From assembly GCA_900540885.1 (NCBI GenBank), contig UQHJ01000001.1, forward strand, positions 62,001 through 126,000: a DNA stretch of 64,000 bases. The letters run 5' to 3'. A program made the position numbers and the translations under genes. Below the pieces are notes generated by a model, which was not told the DNA's origin, did not search any database, and worked only from the letters and a program-made list of their open reading frames with translations. Within the stretch, counting starts at the first letter, position 1, and each line of letters begins with the position of its first letter. Source of the stretch: an uncultured Prevotella sp. GTDB lineage: Bacteria > Bacteroidota > Bacteroidia > Bacteroidales > Bacteroidaceae. Below, piece by piece: positions 16,123-24,450 of the stretch.

Positions 16123-16953
16123 ATGGACAGAAAAAAACTAACTTTAAACGACTTGCCTCAAATACGCAAGGCACAGACATCTTCAAGAGCAGCGAATAGT
16201 GGCGTTAAAGGGACGAAAGATAACCCTTATTCTGAGGACGAAGCACTCTCTTTAATCGACAAAGGCAAATTTAAGGGCGGATATGTAGAAGACAAAGATG
16301 GCTTAGTAAGCTATTGGCTAGGCGAAGCAGAAGTCATTGCGTATAATTCAGCTAGTGAAGAAGACTTTATCTTCGACTTCAATAGTGATTTCTATAAGGA
16401 ATTTTGCAATAATTATTATGGATCCGATAGTTATCCATTTGGAACAAGTGAGTCGTCGGTTAGTTCACCATGTGTTAACGAAACTGTTTCAGATGTAGTA
16501 GGTGCTGTAAACACGGCTGGGGATGCATTAGAGCATAATCCTAAAAAAATCAATTATGGTAGCAATGGCAAATTCTACTTTGAAACAAAGTCTGGGCGTG
16601 TCTTTTGTGGAAACCAATATATAGGAACTACCTCTGTTAATGGTATCGGAAAACTTATTACAACATATGTAGGAAAAATAGATATAGCTCTTAAGGTTTA
16701 TGATATTGGTGCTACATATTATGATGAAGGTTTGGAGGATGGGAATAAAAAACTTGCAACAAGTGTTGGGGGTGAGGCTGGTGCTTGGTTGGGTAGATTG
16801 GCTTTTGCTGAACTTGGTGTAAAGTTTGGTTCAGCTGTAGGAGTTTGGGCAGGCCCCGCAGGACCTGCGATAGGTGGTGTTATAGGAGGGATAATTGGCG
16901 CAGTTGGTGGAGAAGCTGTAGGCTCTTTCCTCGTAGAAATTGCAATTGAATAA
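16123..16953 (+). CDS. Candidate secreted toxin-like protein with glycine-rich hydrophobic C-terminus
   Basis: No family identified with certainty. Seen: 276 residues. Residues 1-95 are shared with the broken copy at 11601: a basic start MDRKKLTLNDLPQIRKAQ, then TKDNPYSEDEALSLIDKGKF and GGYVEDKDGLVSYWLGEAEV. From memory, NPYS-x-n-GGYV-type N-termini recur in Bacteroidota proteins with varied C-terminal domains, which would make this a shared trafficking or leader region (not verified). Residues about 190-276 contain a two-part hydrophobic glycine-rich stretch (AVGVWAGPAGPAIGGVIGGI, IGAVGGEAVGSFLVEIAI), the type seen in membrane-inserting effectors. The N-terminus is conserved and the C-terminus variable, followed by a membrane protein gene: a toxin/immunity arrangement is inferred, not shown. 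Confidence 0.55.
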   Translation: MDRKKLTLNDLPQIRKAQTSSRAANSGVKGTKDNPYSEDEALSLIDKGKFKGGYVEDKDGLVSYWLGEAEVIAYNSASEEDFIFDFNSDFYKEFCNNYYGSDSYPFGTSESSVSSPCVNETVSDVVGAVNTAGDALEHNPKKINYGSNGKFYFETKSGRVFCGNQYIGTTSVNGIGKLITTYVGKIDIALKVYDIGATYYDEGLEDGNKKLATSVGGEAGAWLGRLAFAELGVKFGSAVGVWAGPAGPAIGGVIGGIIGAVGGEAVGSFLVEIAIE

Positions 16954-16967
16954 CCAATTAAATAGAT

Positions 16968-17146
16968 ATTCAAAATTAGTTTATATTTAACTTATTCTCA
17001 ATAAGTTTATATCAAGAGTACTCTCTTGGGCGCATCTTGTTCCCTTTCCCTCGATTGCATAGCCCGCTATGTTCACTCGAATAAAGGTACAAACAGTATC
17101 AAATATAGAGTACTTTTGATATAAACTGATTTCGAATGTCTACTTA
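16968..17146. repeat. CATAGCCCGCTATG-core hairpin, copy B
   Basis: Outer arms ATTCAAAATTAGTTTATAT (16968-16986) and ATATAAACTGATTTCGAAT (17119-17137), core CATAGCCCGCTATG at 17057-17070. It is homologous along its length to 54893-55078. It separates the toxin-like gene from the third membrane-protein gene. Confidence 0.85.
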
Positions 17147-17157
17147 AAAAAACTATA

Positions 17158-17745
17158 ATGACTAGTAATATTGATAGGTTTGTAAATAGAATTTTATTTT
17201 CAATATTTGACATAGGTGCTGCTTTATGTTATATGTTTAATTTTCTTGTATATTGGTTGCTTTATCGTCCAATCTACAGCAATTGTGTTATAAAGAAAAT
17301 GCTAATTAGAAAAATTGGTGAGAAGGAATACATGAAAAGACGTAAGTTCTCTAATGGTTGGTCTCCGTATGAAAGTCCAATATCACTTTATAGGGCTTAT
17401 TATCAGGAACAAAAAATTTCAATAGCATTTTTTTTCCTGCCAATATCTTTATTATTAAATGTTGTAGCAATTATTGTAGGTAATCCTTTAATACGATTAT
17501 ATAGTACTGGTGTAGGATTAATGTTTTTAATTGTTCTCATTATATTATTATCCAGTTGGTTAAGCGAATATTTCTTTTGGAAAAAAGATAAGCATTATGG
17601 CTTTATCAAAATATTCATGAAAGAAAGCTTAATAAAGAGATTAGCATGGATAGTCGGAACTTTTGCTGCATTAGTTTTACTTACAGTACTAAATATAAAG
17701 ACCTTTTATTACATTATAAATGCATCTAAAGAATTATGCGAATAG
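17158..17745 (+). CDS. Membrane protein, candidate immunity protein, copy 3
   Basis: Family not recognised. Seen: 195 residues with about four hydrophobic segments (near 15-42; FFFLPISLLLNVVAIIVG; VGLMFLIVLIILLSSWL; AWIVGTFAALVLLTVLNI). The middle is most like copy 2, while the last ~35 codons are almost identical in DNA to copy 1, so the gene is a mosaic. Its final codons (ELCE, stop) overlap the start of a glycosyltransferase remnant by 10 nt. It is the membrane protein paired with the only intact toxin-like gene, from which it is separated by a hairpin element. Confidence 0.65.
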   Translation: MTSNIDRFVNRILFSIFDIGAALCYMFNFLVYWLLYRPIYSNCVIKKMLIRKIGEKEYMKRRKFSNGWSPYESPISLYRAYYQEQKISIAFFFLPISLLLNVVAIIVGNPLIRLYSTGVGLMFLIVLIILLSSWLSEYFFWKKDKHYGFIKIFMKESLIKRLAWIVGTFAALVLLTVLNIKTFYYIINASKELCE

Positions 17746-17819
17746 CTTACATTTCAAATAACAACCCACGTGACATCAATAAACTTTGTAAAGATTGTAT
17801 GGGCCTATATATGGTATAA
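17736..17819 (+). pseudogene. Glycosyltransferase 5' remnant, copy 3
   Basis: ATG at 17736 reads MRIAYISNNNPRDIN, identical to the start of the 12512 gene, then continues KLCKDCMGLYMV and stops. The DNA after the identical part resembles an internal piece of the same gene (AACTTTGTAAAAG near 12730), so it is another internally deleted copy. Confidence 0.8.
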
Positions 17820-18053
17820 AATTCTCGTTATTAGCACCTCGTCTTTCAAAGTCCGACGTCAGTACAGCGAATAGCCTATTTCAAACTAATAGGTGTTACT
17901 CCATATAGTGATGGAATAGAGGTACATCGAGATGCGGTTAATGCAAAGCGACTTACCTTTCAATGTTTTGATAGTTGGTTTCTGATGAATGTGATAGCTC
18001 AAATAGCTAATATGTAAATGAAAAATTGACTTTCGTATTATTACTGATACAAT
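17820..18053 (+). other. Gene-fragment debris at the end of the island
   Basis: No intact gene. From 17868 to the stop at 18015-18017 one frame is open for 49 codons (RIAYFKLIGVTPYSDGIEV then HRDAVNAKRLTFQCFDSWF). The initial RIAY resembles the glycosyltransferase start, but I cannot assign the remainder. Read as decayed coding sequence. Confidence 0.35.
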
Positions 18054-18086
18054 AAATGGGGGCTAGCCATAGGCCAGCCCCCATTT
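18054..18086. terminator. Hairpin terminator downstream of the acyl-CoA ligase
   Basis: AAATGGGGGCTAGCC / GGCCAGCCCCCATTT, a stem of about 15 bp with a short loop, 18 bp beyond the ligase stop codon. It also marks the right boundary of the AT-rich island. Confidence 0.7.
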
Positions 18087-18103
18087 GTTGTATTTATGAC
18101 TTC

Positions 18104-19762
18104 TTATTTATACAAGAAGCGCTTGATGCTACGCTTAGGTGTCTTTTCGAATTCCGTTTCGTAGATTTCGATGGCTGAGATACGCTCGTATGAAGCTACC
18201 ATGGTGTTAATGTCCTTGCGGTTTTGCTCCATGGCAGCGCGGAGACCATTCTCGTTGAGTCCGTCGCGCTTGGCCTCGTCGTAGTCGGGGTAGATAAGCG
18301 CCACCAACTTCTCGCCACGTTGTACTACGATGCTTTCGTTAACGTAGGGTAGCGTGTTGATCTTGTCTTCAATCTCTTCAGGATAGATGTTTTGGCCTGA
18401 AGCACCCAATAGCATATTTTTGCTACGGCCACGAATGTAAAGGTTGCCCTCTGCGTCTATCACACCAAGGTCGCCCGTGTGGTACCAACCTTCAACGAGT
18501 GTGGTGTGTGTAGCTTCGTCATTCTTGTAGTAACCTAACATCACGTTGTCGCCACGTGTAAGAATTTCGCCAACGGTGTGTTGTGGGTCGTCGCTGTCTA
18601 TCTTAATTTCCATGCGTGGCGCAGCCTTACCACACGAACCCTTGTGGAACTTCTGCCAATCTTCGTATGCAATGATAGGTGCACATTCGGTAGCACCATA
18701 ACCTACCGTGTAGGGGAAATGTATCTTATTGAGCAAGTCTTCCACCTCGCTATTGAAGGCAGCACCGCCCACGATGATTTCATAGAAGTTGCCACCGAAG
18801 GCAGAGATAAGTCCTTCACGTACTTTGTCAAGAATGCGTCCGCTGATGAAAGGCAACTTTAAGAGAACCTTCATACTGGGCGTTTGCAATTTAGGCAATA
18901 CGTTCTTCTTGATAATCTTCTCGATAATCAAAGGTACAGAGATGATAATCGTCGGCTTTATCTCGCCAAAGGCTTTGAGCACAATCTTGGGCGAAGGAAT
19001 GCGTGTGAGGTAGAACACGTGACAACCATGTAAGAATTCGAAAATGAACTCAAACGCCATTCCATACATGTGAGCCAAAGGTAACATTGAAATGATGTGG
19101 TCACCCTTCTTCACTTGGTGGCCTAACACCTCGATAGCGAATTGATAGTTTGACCACAAGGCACGGAAGGGAATCATTACGCCCTTAGAGTTAGACGTCG
19201 TACCACTGGTATAGTTAATCATGGCCAGTGCATTGGGGTCGGGGGTGTGGGGATAGCTAATGTGTTCTTTGCGGAAGTATTTCGGATACTTCTTACCAAA
19301 GAGTTCATTCAAGCGTTCGCGTGCATTGGTAAGCAATTCGCTGCGTGAGAGGAGGAGCGAGTAATCGGGAATGTTGATGATACCTTCCAAGTGGGGCATG
19401 GCCGTAGCGTCTAATTCGGGCCATACCATATCGCCAACGAATAGAATCTTGGCTTCAGAGTGGTTGACTATGTCGTGCACCTGTTGCGCTTTAAACTCGT
19501 GCAGAATGGGTACTGCTACAGCACCGTAGGTAAGGGTGGCTATGAAAGCGGTTGCCCAGTGGGCACTGTTGCGGCCGCAAAGAGCAATTTTATCTCCTTT
19601 TGCCACACCCGCATTCTCAAACAAAATGTGAAGCTTTTCAATCTTTCGCGCCACATCTTTATATTGCAAGGTAATACCTTGGTAATCAGTCAGTGCGTCG
19701 AGGTCCCAATTGGTCTTCAGACTCTCGGCTATTAAATCGACGAAATCGGTATATGTTTCCAT
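18104..19762 (-). CDS. Long-chain fatty-acid--CoA ligase (AMP-binding)
   Basis: Adenylate-forming enzyme that activates fatty acids to acyl-CoA (or acyl-ACP). Seen: 552 residues; AMP-binding motif INYTSGTTSNSKGVMIPF, adenine-binding motif YGATECAPI, core motif GWYHTGDLGVIDAEGNLYI followed by RGRSKNMLLGASGQNIYPEE, and a C-terminal domain with the catalytic lysine region KTPKRSIKRFLYK. It is full length for the FadD-like group. A predicted promoter lies about 80 bp upstream. In Bacteroidales such enzymes probably recycle exogenous fatty acids into lipids, since beta-oxidation is generally lacking. Acyl-ACP synthetase activity is an alternative. Confidence 0.9.
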   Translation of the reverse strand: METYTDFVDLIAESLKTNWDLDALTDYQGITLQYKDVARKIEKLHILFENAGVAKGDKIALCGRNSAHWATAFIATLTYGAVAVPILHEFKAQQVHDIVNHSEAKILFVGDMVWPELDATAMPHLEGIINIPDYSLLLSRSELLTNARERLNELFGKKYPKYFRKEHISYPHTPDPNALAMINYTSGTTSNSKGVMIPFRALWSNYQFAIEVLGHQVKKGDHIISMLPLAHMYGMAFEFIFEFLHGCHVFYLTRIPSPKIVLKAFGEIKPTIIISVPLIIEKIIKKNVLPKLQTPSMKVLLKLPFISGRILDKVREGLISAFGGNFYEIIVGGAAFNSEVEDLLNKIHFPYTVGYGATECAPIIAYEDWQKFHKGSCGKAAPRMEIKIDSDDPQHTVGEILTRGDNVMLGYYKNDEATHTTLVEGWYHTGDLGVIDAEGNLYIRGRSKNMLLGASGQNIYPEEIEDKINTLPYVNESIVVQRGEKLVALIYPDYDEAKRDGLNENGLRAAMEQNRKDINTMVASYERISAIEIYETEFEKTPKRSIKRFLYK

Positions 19763-19836
19763 CAGATGTATTTAGTAGGGCCAACTCGTTGTAATGCTCT
19801 TAATGGCTGAATTGGCACATTAGATTAAGTTTTGTG

Positions 19837-19844
19837 CAAAAGTA
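19837..19844 (-). promoter_or_regulatory. -7 box upstream of the acyl-CoA ligase
   Basis: Minus-strand TACTTTTG, 75 bp before the start codon. I see no well-placed TTTG for the -33 box. Confidence 0.45.
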
Positions 19845-19920
19845 GTAAAAAATATAAGGCTATACTATGTCGGACTATATTTATTTTTTATTTTGACAAC
19901 TCAATTGTGCGAAAAAGCAG

Positions 19921-19928
19921 TATTTTTG
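19921..19928 (+). promoter_or_regulatory. -7 box upstream of mltG
   Basis: TATTTTTG, 51 bp before the ATG. The nearest upstream TTTG (19892-19895) is 25 bp away, longer than the usual spacer. Confidence 0.45.
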
Positions 19929-19979
19929 TTGCCAAAATGTTCAAAAAGGCATTCCGTCGAATGCTTAAAGAAATAGATT

Positions 19980-21002
19980 ATGGACGAGAAAAAAAGAAAG
20001 ATGCTTTATGCCGCATCGGGCGTAGGCATTGTGTTGTTGGTAGTTTTTTATTGGTTGTTCTTTGCCAGTTTTAGTTCAAGCAAGGCGGCATCGTACGTCT
20101 ATATTGACAAGGACGACACCGTTGATTCGGTTTACGTAAAGTTAAATCAAACGGCAAAGCCCAGACAAATGGTGGGCTTAAAGATATGTGCCACGTTGAT
20201 GGGGTATGGGTCGCATGTGCATGTGGGTAAGTATACGACGGGTAAGGGCATAGGCTCTTTTGCCTTGGCGCGCAATCTGCGTGGCGGTCGTCAAGTAGTA
20301 GTAGAGTTAGTAATCCCCGTTGTACACACGATTGACGACTTAGCAGGTCGCTTGGCACAACAATTAGGGGCAGACTCGCTGACTTTCGACCGCGCCTTCA
20401 ATGACGAAGCAGCACTGAAGGAGTTAGGCTTTAATAAGACTTCAGTGGCTTGTCTTTTTATACCGAACACATACGAAGTATATTGGGACATTACTCCACA
20501 GAAGTTGCTCAAGCGCATGAAGAAAGAATACGATGCGTTTTGGACTTCCAGTCGTAAGGCACAGGCCAAGGCTGCTGGTTTAACTCCCAACGAAGTGTAC
20601 ATCTTAGCTTCTATCGTAGAGCAAGAGTCCACCAATGAACAAGAGCGTCCGATGATAGCCGGTATGTACTTAAACCGTCTGCATCAAGGCATGAAGTTGC
20701 AGGCCGACCCTACTGTAAAATACGCTTTACATGATTTTGGTCTACGTCGTATCATGCACAACCACTTGACGGTTGATAGTCCTTATAATACGTATCGATA
20801 CGAAGGACTTCCTATTGGCCCTATTTGCATTCCGTCGTTGAATGCCATCAAGTCCGTACTGAACTATGCACACCATGACTATATATATATGTGTGCTAAG
20901 GAGGACTTTTCAGGTACACACAACTTCGCTGCCACTTACGAGGAACACATGGCCAACGCCAAACGCTATGCCGACGCACTGAACGAGCGTGGGGTAAAGT
21001 AG
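19980..21002 (+). CDS. mltG: MltG (YceG-like) endolytic murein transglycosylase
   Basis: Inner-membrane-anchored enzyme that cuts nascent peptidoglycan strands and ends glycan polymerisation. Seen: 340 residues; short cytoplasmic N-terminus, one membrane helix at about 8-30 (MLYAASGVGIVLLVVFYWLF), periplasmic domain with catalytic Glu214 in ASIVEQES and the conserved YLNRLHQGMKLQADPTVKYA and PYNTYRYEGLPIGPI motifs. Full length for the family. The start at 19980 is preceded by a plausible promoter. It converges with the DUF1460 gene through a strong hairpin terminator. Confidence 0.93.
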   Translation: MDEKKRKMLYAASGVGIVLLVVFYWLFFASFSSSKAASYVYIDKDDTVDSVYVKLNQTAKPRQMVGLKICATLMGYGSHVHVGKYTTGKGIGSFALARNLRGGRQVVVELVIPVVHTIDDLAGRLAQQLGADSLTFDRAFNDEAALKELGFNKTSVACLFIPNTYEVYWDITPQKLLKRMKKEYDAFWTSSRKAQAKAAGLTPNEVYILASIVEQESTNEQERPMIAGMYLNRLHQGMKLQADPTVKYALHDFGLRRIMHNHLTVDSPYNTYRYEGLPIGPICIPSLNAIKSVLNYAHHDYIYMCAKEDFSGTHNFAATYEEHMANAKRYADALNERGVK

Positions 21003-21008
21003 AAAAAG

Positions 21009-21060
21009 ACCTCTCCCCTAAGTCCCTCCCCCAGTTGGGGAGGAGCTTAGGGGGAGAGGT
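21009..21060. terminator. Bidirectional hairpin terminator between mltG and DUF1460 gene
   Basis: ACCTCTCCCCTAAGTCCCTC pairs with GAGGAGCTTAGGGGGAGAGG, followed on the plus strand by TTTTTA. The same CTCTCCCC(C)TAAG hairpin recurs at 39825-39876. Confidence 0.85.
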
Positions 21061-21062
21061 TT

Positions 21063-21989
21063 TTACATTCTCCACAGCCGGATGCCGATAGATGAGGGGT
21101 GCTCTTTTAGATATTGGCGCAACGTTTTAGGTTCTTCTACCACTTTGTGGTGAATAGATGAGGCGTTGAGCAAGTGCAGTTTACCGTCTTTGCCCCATAC
21201 GGCAAAGCCAAGGTGAGAATAGTCAATGCCCTTTTTGGTAGTGACGATAGCAATGAGGTCGCCATCGTGAATGGCCGAAAGTTCCTTCTGTGAAAGGCTT
21301 GTATATTGTTCCATTAAGTAACGTCCGTCAGGGCCATTGTAGCGTTGCTCCATGCGAGCAATGCTGTCCACCCATTCGGGGTGAAGTTTTAAGAACTTAT
21401 ATTTGTCGGGGTGAACAGACATATAATTGTTCTGTACGTTGATAACAGTCGTGTACTTTGTAGGGAGCGTCACTTCCTTAATGATACCTTTATCCTTGTT
21501 GTTGTGCCACCACCAAGAGAAGTAGTGTAGACGTGAAAGGTAACCATTTATCTGTCCGTCCCAATACCGAAGGCGTTGCAGATTGTGGCAATAGTCCGCA
21601 AAACTGTCACTATGCTGACGTTTTGTCAGTACGAGTGCCAGCGTCGTCTCAACTAAAGTAGTACAATCGAGTTCGCGGAGGTTGACAACCAACTGTTCGG
21701 GGTCGGCTATCTCAAGTGTAGAGGCAACATAAGGAATTCCTTTCAACTTTCGTGCATAAAAGAGTGCGTCGTTGCCCGTAGGTTTCATTTTGAGAAGTTC
21801 AACCACGCGTGCAGAGTCTGCTTGGGTGTAGATCGTATGACTTAAAATGTTGTCAGTCGTATCAACCTTTTCGCTCGTGCTTAGTTGTGTTGAGGCTTGT
21901 TGTCGTGTTTCCGTCGTTTGCTTAGATGTAGCATTGTGACAAGACAATAAACTGAGAGGAAATAATAGGCTGAGTAGAAATTGTGTCAT
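21063..21989 (-). CDS. DUF1460 lipoprotein, N-acetylmuramoyl-L-alanine amidase-like
   Basis: Seen: 308 residues; lipoprotein signal ending LLSC (lipid-modified Cys about residue 17). DUF1460 hallmarks: ELDCTTLVETTLALVL (probable catalytic Cys), DYSHLGFAVWGKDGKLHLLN (catalytic His) and a C-terminal GIRLWRM. The family belongs to the NlpC/P60-like cysteine hydrolase fold and is proposed to act on muropeptides; a characterised Bacteroides member works on peptidoglycan-derived amide bonds. It converges with mltG, another murein enzyme. A predicted promoter is at 22024-22031. Confidence 0.85.
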   Translation of the reverse strand: MTQFLLSLLFPLSLLSCHNATSKQTTETRQQASTQLSTSEKVDTTDNILSHTIYTQADSARVVELLKMKPTGNDALFYARKLKGIPYVASTLEIADPEQLVVNLRELDCTTLVETTLALVLTKRQHSDSFADYCHNLQRLRYWDGQINGYLSRLHYFSWWWHNNKDKGIIKEVTLPTKYTTVINVQNNYMSVHPDKYKFLKLHPEWVDSIARMEQRYNGPDGRYLMEQYTSLSQKELSAIHDGDLIAIVTTKKGIDYSHLGFAVWGKDGKLHLLNASSIHHKVVEEPKTLRQYLKEHPSSIGIRLWRM

Positions 21990-22023
21990 TCCGTTTACGT
22001 ATGAATTATTGAATCTTATCTTG

Positions 22024-22031
22024 CAAAGGTA
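22024..22031 (-). promoter_or_regulatory. -7 box of the DUF1460 gene
   Basis: Minus-strand TACCTTTG, 35 bp before the start codon. Confidence 0.5.
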
Positions 22032-22095
22032 TCAAAAAAACTCCATCCTTGAGTTATTCAAGGGTGGAGTTTATATTAATCAGTAAAACAGATAT

Positions 22096-22290
22096 TGAAG
22101 TCGTCTAAACTTTTATGAAGTTCAAGATTTGCCTTTATTTTTGAAGCGATTTTTGGCGTTGAAGAGGGAGTGTAGCGAGCTACACGACCGATGAAAGGTC
22201 AAAAAGCGGTCAAAAAGAAAGGTAAAGATTGAATTTAGAAGAGATAAAAGTTTAAATATAATCTTCGTCAGAAAAGTTTAGACGACTTCA
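22096..22290. repeat. Hairpin element with 19-bp perfect terminal inverted repeats (variant core)
   Basis: TGAAGTCGTCTAAACTTTT (22096-22114) and its exact complement (22272-22290) bound a 195-bp imperfect palindrome with core GTGTAGCGAGCTACAC at 22170-22185. The right end touches the htpG stop codon at 22291. Architecture is like the CATAGCCCGCTATG hairpins but the sequence differs. Confidence 0.85.
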
Positions 22291-24345
22291 TTACTTAATC
22301 AAGTCAACAGAGCGGTTGATAAACTTGCTGAGCGCCTCACCACGCAACAAGCCGTTTTGCAACAAGGCCAAGTCGATGAGTTGAGGTACGACGGGATTCT
22401 GCTTGCCGTATTCAGCCCAAACCTGCTTGCGAGCCTCCTCTTGTGCAGCAATGTCGTCGTTGCACTTCTTCATGTCCTCTTTGTCAGCGTCGGTCAACTC
22501 TTCAGGCTTCTTGTCCTTCTGACTCTGCTCAATAGCCGTGTGGCGTGCGTGCAAGCCTTTGAGTTCACTCTCAATAGGTTGCAACTTGTCAGCCAATTGA
22601 CTCTTCATGTCAGCGAGCACCTCTTTAATCAAGCGGTGGTCTGCATTCAAAACGACGTTGTACATATCAGGCATTTCGCCATAGAATGACATACCTTGCT
22701 GATAGCGACTGGCATCCTTCATACGGCGCATGTATTCGCTTTGCGTAATAAGAATAGGAGTACCATTCTCACCCATAGCAGCAGACTCTACATGGAATTG
22801 TGCCTTGTCCATAGTCGGCATTTCAGCAGTGAATACACCCGTAAGTGATGCATTGTCGTCAGCGCTCAACTCACTCTTTGGAGCATCGTCCTTCTGAATG
22901 ATGCGGTCGATAACGTCGCCGTCGACGCGACTAAAGCGGCACTTCTCCAACTTCTGCTCCAACATGCTCACCATCGGTGTGTCAAGTTGGCCGTCGAGCA
23001 ACAATACGCTATAACCCTTTGCCTTAGCCGTTTCGATGTAGCTAAACTGCTCGTCCTTGTTGGTAGCGTAGAGGTAGATAAGGTTGCCGTCTTTGTCTGT
23101 CTGATTGTCCTTAATCAACTCCTTATACTCATCGTAAGTGAAGTACTTGCCTTCAACGTCTTTCAACAAGGCATAGTTCTTAGCCTTATCGTAGAAGTCC
23201 TCTTCAGAGAGCATGCCATAGTTGATGAACAATTTCAAGTCATCCCACTTCTGCTCAAAGTCCTTACGATCAGACTTAAAGATAGACTGCAAGCGGTCGC
23301 TTACCTTCTTCGTGATATATGACGAAATCTTCTTAACGTTCGCATCGCTCTGTAAGTAGCTACGGCTAACGTTCAAAGGAATATCAGGAGAGTCGATCAC
23401 ACCGTGAAGCAACGTCAAGAAGTCAGGCACGATGTTTTCTACTTGGTCAGTAACGAACACTTGGTTGCAGTACAACTGAATCTTGTTGCGGTGAACGTCT
23501 AAGTTGCTCTTAATGCGTGGAAAATAGAGTACACCTGTGAGGTTGAACGGATAGTCAACGTTGAGGTGAATCCAGAAGAGCGGTTCGTCAGACATCGGGT
23601 AGAGTTCGCGATAGAACTTCTTATAGTCTTCGTCTTTGAGGGTTGAAGGAGTCTTTGTCCAAAGTGGGGTAGTGTCGTTGACGACATTGTCTTCTTCGGT
23701 GTCCACCTGCTTGCCGTCTTTCCATTCCGTCTTTTTGCCAAATGCAATGGCTATGGGTAAGAAGCGGCAATACTTTGTCAGCAATTCTTGAATCTTATTC
23801 TTCTCCAAGAATTCCACGCAGTCGTCAGACACGTGCAGCACGATGTCAGTACCACGATCGGCCTTTTCGCAGTCGTCAATCTCGAAGGCGGGAGAACCAT
23901 CGCAGGTCCATTTTACGCCCTTCGCATCGTCGCGATAGCTACGAGTGATGATGTCAACGCGGTCAGCCACCATAAAGGCTGAGTAGAAGCCAAGACCGAA
24001 GTGGCCGATGATAGCAGAAGCGTCATCTTTGTACTTTTCAAGGAAATCGTTAGCGCCAGAGAAGGCAATTTGGTTGATGTATTTGTCAATCTCTTCAGCG
24101 GTCATACCGATACCACGATCGCTGATAGTGAGTGTCTTGGACTCCTTGTCAACCGATACGTGTACAGTCAAGTCGCCCAACTCGCCTTTGAAATCGCCCT
24201 TCATGGCTAGTGTCTTGAGCTTCTGAGTGGCATCAACAGCGTTGCTTACAATTTCGCGTAAGAAGATTTCGTGATCGCTATAAAGAAACTTTTTGATGAC
24301 GGGGAAGATGTTCTCCGTCGTAATTCCAATATTACCCTTTTGCAT
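22291..24345 (-). CDS. htpG: HtpG, bacterial Hsp90 chaperone
   Basis: ATP-dependent cytoplasmic chaperone. Seen: 684 residues from ATG 24345. N-terminal GHKL ATPase with FLREIVSNAVDATQKLK, ISDRGIGMTAEEI and IGHFGLGFYSAFMVAD; middle domain with GVLYFPR and NVSRSYLQSD; C-terminal dimerisation domain with a charged insertion. A longer frame (to 24495) would add 50 residues encoded by the GC-rich repeat and is rejected; MQKGNIGITTENIFPVIKKF is the normal start. The acidic or charged C-terminal region (KDKKPEELTDADKEDMKKC) is typical of Bacteroidales versions. No CIRCE element was seen upstream. Confidence 0.95.
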   Translation of the reverse strand: MQKGNIGITTENIFPVIKKFLYSDHEIFLREIVSNAVDATQKLKTLAMKGDFKGELGDLTVHVSVDKESKTLTISDRGIGMTAEEIDKYINQIAFSGANDFLEKYKDDASAIIGHFGLGFYSAFMVADRVDIITRSYRDDAKGVKWTCDGSPAFEIDDCEKADRGTDIVLHVSDDCVEFLEKNKIQELLTKYCRFLPIAIAFGKKTEWKDGKQVDTEEDNVVNDTTPLWTKTPSTLKDEDYKKFYRELYPMSDEPLFWIHLNVDYPFNLTGVLYFPRIKSNLDVHRNKIQLYCNQVFVTDQVENIVPDFLTLLHGVIDSPDIPLNVSRSYLQSDANVKKISSYITKKVSDRLQSIFKSDRKDFEQKWDDLKLFINYGMLSEEDFYDKAKNYALLKDVEGKYFTYDEYKELIKDNQTDKDGNLIYLYATNKDEQFSYIETAKAKGYSVLLLDGQLDTPMVSMLEQKLEKCRFSRVDGDVIDRIIQKDDAPKSELSADDNASLTGVFTAEMPTMDKAQFHVESAAMGENGTPILITQSEYMRRMKDASRYQQGMSFYGEMPDMYNVVLNADHRLIKEVLADMKSQLADKLQPIESELKGLHARHTAIEQSQKDKKPEELTDADKEDMKKCNDDIAAQEEARKQVWAEYGKQNPVVPQLIDLALLQNGLLRGEALSKFINRSVDLIK

Positions 24346-24450
24346 GGTTGTTCTTTTATACTTTTTGTTATACTTTTTTGTCGTAAGTGATGCAAATGTC
24401 GTGCCAAATGAAGTATAGGTTTTTGAAAAGCTGCATTTTATCTGTCTAAT

